NCBI RefSeq assembly: GCF_019285775.1
Contig: NZ_CP079105.1
Coordinates: 2,666,001 to 2,730,000, forward strand
DNA: 64,000 bases
Reading direction: 5' to 3'
DNA from: Skermania piniformis
GTDB taxonomy: Bacteria; Actinomycetota; Actinomycetes; Mycobacteriales; Mycobacteriaceae
The notes under the pieces were generated by a model. It had not been told where the DNA came from. It was given only the letters and a program-made list of their open reading frames with translations, and ran no database searches. The translations under genes were made by a program, and so were the position numbers. This document shows, piece by piece, positions 62,456 to 64,000 of this stretch. Numbering within the stretch: the stretch's first letter is position 1; each line of letters begins with the position of its first letter.

Positions 62456-63232
62456 CTAGCGGCCGGTGAACCGGGCCCGGCCCGGCCCGGCGGCGAGGAA
62501 CGAGCGCACCCCTTCCCGCATGTCGTCGGTGTCGCACAGCGCAGCAAACAACTCGCGTTCGGTCCGATAGCCGGAGGCCGGATCGAGCAAACCGGCGTCG
62601 ACGGCGGCTTTGGCGGCGGCGAGCGCCCGCCGCGGTCCACCGACGAACTGCACCGCCCAGCGTCGGGCGGCAGCGTACACCTCGTCCGGCGGGACCACCT
62701 GGTCGACCAGCCCCAGCTCGGACGCCTCGGTGGCGCCGACGAACCGACCGGTGTAGATCAGGTCCTTGGCCGCACCGGGTCCGATGAGCGCGGCCAACCG
62801 CTGGGTACCGCCGCCGACCGGTATCACCCCCAGCAGGATCTCCGGCAACCCCAGCTTCACGTTGTCCCCGATGATCCGCCGGTCACACCCTAGAGCCAGC
62901 TCCAGGCCGCCGCCGAGCGCGTAGCCGCTGATCGCTGCGACGGTCGGCTGCTGGATCGTGGTCAGACAGCCGAGCGCGGCCTGCACCTCGGCGGCGATCG
63001 CCGGAGCGTCACCGGGCCGCAGTTGCGCCAGCTCGGCGATGTCGTCGCCGGCGGCAAACACCTTGTCACCGCCGGTGACGATCACCGCGTCGACGTCGGC
63101 CCGGTGGGATACCTCGGCTGCGGCGGCAACCAATTCGCGCTGCGCCGTGGCGTCGAGCGCATTCACCGGCGGCCGATCGATCCGGATGGTCGCGATCGCG
63201 TCGGACACCTCGACTGTGACGAATTCGGGCAC
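62456..63232 (-). CDS. Enoyl-CoA hydratase (EchA17 homologue)
   Basis: 258-residue crotonase, same position as EchA17 (Rv3039c). Both hydratase glutamates are present: G-G-G-L-E-L-A-L (about residue 116) and L-G-L-P-E-I-L-L-G-V-I-P (about 134-145), so it should hydrate 2-enoyl-CoA in fatty-acid oxidation. The GTG at 63232 (V-P-E-F-V-T-V) matches the start of the homologue; another GTG lies one codon upstream, and the open frame extends to 63298. It precedes the methyltransferase operon by 13 nt and probably belongs to it. Confidence 0.92.
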   Translation of the reverse strand: MPEFVTVEVSDAIATIRIDRPPVNALDATAQRELVAAAAEVSHRADVDAVIVTGGDKVFAAGDDIAELAQLRPGDAPAIAAEVQAALGCLTTIQQPTVAAISGYALGGGLELALGCDRRIIGDNVKLGLPEILLGVIPVGGGTQRLAALIGPGAAKDLIYTGRFVGATEASELGLVDQVVPPDEVYAAARRWAVQFVGGPRRALAAAKAAVDAGLLDPASGYRTERELFAALCDTDDMREGVRSFLAAGPGRARFTGR

Positions 63233-63272
63233 GACCGACGACGCTACCCGGCGTACCCGATCCGAGCCGCAG

Positions 63273-64000
63273 TCAGCGAGTCGTCCATGGGTGGACACCG
63301 GCCGCGTAATACTCGTCCTGGCCGTCGAAATACACGGTGACGACGTCCCCGTCGACGTCGAGTTCCGGTTCGACCGGCTCGATCGCCGGCTCGGCCGCCA
63401 GCACGGTGGCCAGATCCGGATATCCGGCCAGCAGGCGCAACTGCGACCAGGTCGGCGGCAGCAGGATCGAGACGCCGGCCGACCAGTCGGCCAGCGCGTC
63501 TGCCGGCCGCCGCCAGCCCACGTCGGCCGCCTCGGTGGTCAACCCGTCGGCGTGCTGGCCGGGCGGCACGCCGGCGACGAAGAATCGGGTGTCGTACCGG
63601 CGCTGCTCACCGACCGGAGTGATCCAGTTGGCCCACGGCCGCAGCAGGTCGGCGCGCAGCACGAGATCATGCTGTACCAGAAATTCCGCCAAGCTCAGCT
63701 CGCGCCGCTCCAACCGGCGACGAGCCTGCTGGTAATCCCCCGTGTCGGCAACCACCAGGTCGGCGGTGGGTCCGGCCAACAGCACGCCGCACTCTTCGAA
63801 GGTCTCCCGGACCGCCGCGCACACCAGTGCCTGAGCCCGGCTCGCCGTCACTCCGAACTGCTCCGCCCACCAACCTACGTCGGGCCCGGACCAGCCGATC
63901 GCCAGCTCGCCGTCCGCCGGGTCGACGCCGCCGCCCGGAAATACCGTCATCCCACCGGCAAAGGCCATGCCCGCGACCCGACGCTGCAGGAACACTTCGA
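63273..64000 (-). CDS. NUDIX hydrolase-family protein, 5' truncated
   Basis: Rv3040c homologue; the start is beyond the right edge. The visible 242 residues begin E-V-F-L-Q-R-R-V-A-G-M-A-F-A-G-G. The Nudix box is present but split: G-G-G-V-D-P near the N terminus is followed after a roughly 40-residue insertion by R-E-T-F-E-E-C-G-V. This long-insertion form is like the NUDT19/CoA-pyrophosphatase-type group. C-terminal residues about 140-240 form a helical extension. A role in CoA or nucleotide diphosphate turnover is possible. Linked to the enoyl-CoA hydratase gene 40 nt downstream. Confidence 0.87.
   Translation of the reverse strand, partial: EVFLQRRVAGMAFAGGMTVFPGGGVDPADGELAIGWSGPDVGWWAEQFGVTASRAQALVCAAVRETFEECGVLLAGPTADLVVADTGDYQQARRRLERRELSLAEFLVQHDLVLRADLLRPWANWITPVGEQRRYDTRFFVAGVPPGQHADGLTTEAADVGWRRPADALADWSAGVSILLPPTWSQLRLLAGYPDLATVLAAEPAIEPVEPELDVDGDVVTVYFDGQDEYYAAGVHPWTTR

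Overview
The window is a high-G+C actinobacterial chromosome segment. Gene content and order follow the Mycobacterium tuberculosis Rv2983-Rv3040c block closely: fbiD-ppk-mutT1-hupB-leuDC-IclR, gltX, leuB-serA-ilvCNB, doxX, lppZ, gatB-pfkA-gatCA, ligA, metE-like-mnmA-iscS, fixBA, then the methylglucose lipopolysaccharide (MGLP) genes. With the extra genes between these landmarks this points to a member of Mycobacteriales, most likely Nocardiaceae (Nocardia/Rhodococcus-like) rather than Mycobacterium itself. That placement rests on remembered gene order and protein similarity, not on a database search. No integrase, transposase, CRISPR array or prophage gene is visible.

Layout. 1-4.4 kb: end of an F420 guanylyltransferase, polyphosphate kinase and MutT1, translationally coupled, facing hupB, whose tail is built on 48-bp tandem repeats. 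4.5-7.4 kb: leuCD, divergent from an IclR (LtbR-type) regulator. 7.4-11.8 kb: an F420/FMN-binding oxidoreductase, an acyl-CoA dehydrogenase, tRNA-Glu, tRNA-Gln, gltX and an FAH-family hydrolase. 11.9-22.1 kb: an MFS transporter, then the branched-chain amino-acid/serine block leuB, serA, ilvC, ilvN, ilvB, a PH-like membrane protein and ilvD. ilvB is preceded by a promoter, a 15-codon leader peptide containing Leu-Leu-Val-Ile, and an intrinsic terminator: a ribosome-dependent attenuator.

22-42.8 kb: DoxX, LppZ, the amidotransferase genes gatB and gatCA, pfkA and ligA. Genes absent from the M. tuberculosis order are interspersed here: a 1448-residue multi-domain membrane protein, a MacB/FtsX-type ABC exporter, a crotonase coupled to a NodB-type deacetylase lipoprotein, and a DapB-fold oxidoreductase with a KstR-type operator at its start. 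43-52.3 kb: a DUF4352-like protein, metE-like/mnmA/iscS, a polytopic membrane protein, an OlsB-like/PlsC-like acyltransferase pair, and the electron-transfer flavoprotein genes.

52.4-64 kb: the MGLP-type polysaccharide region (methyltransferase, GH57 enzyme, glucosyltransferase, hexapeptide acyltransferase, PQQ-type lipoprotein, two further methyltransferases), interrupted by an LtrA protein and a lipocalin and followed by an enoyl-CoA hydratase and a truncated NUDIX gene.

Most operons use 4-nt ATGA or GTGA stop/start overlaps, and several convergent gaps hold perfect hairpins that probably serve as terminators in both directions. The observations most worth following up are the ilvB leader, the 1448-residue protein, the KstR-like box, and the palindromes at the MFS and fixA promoters.
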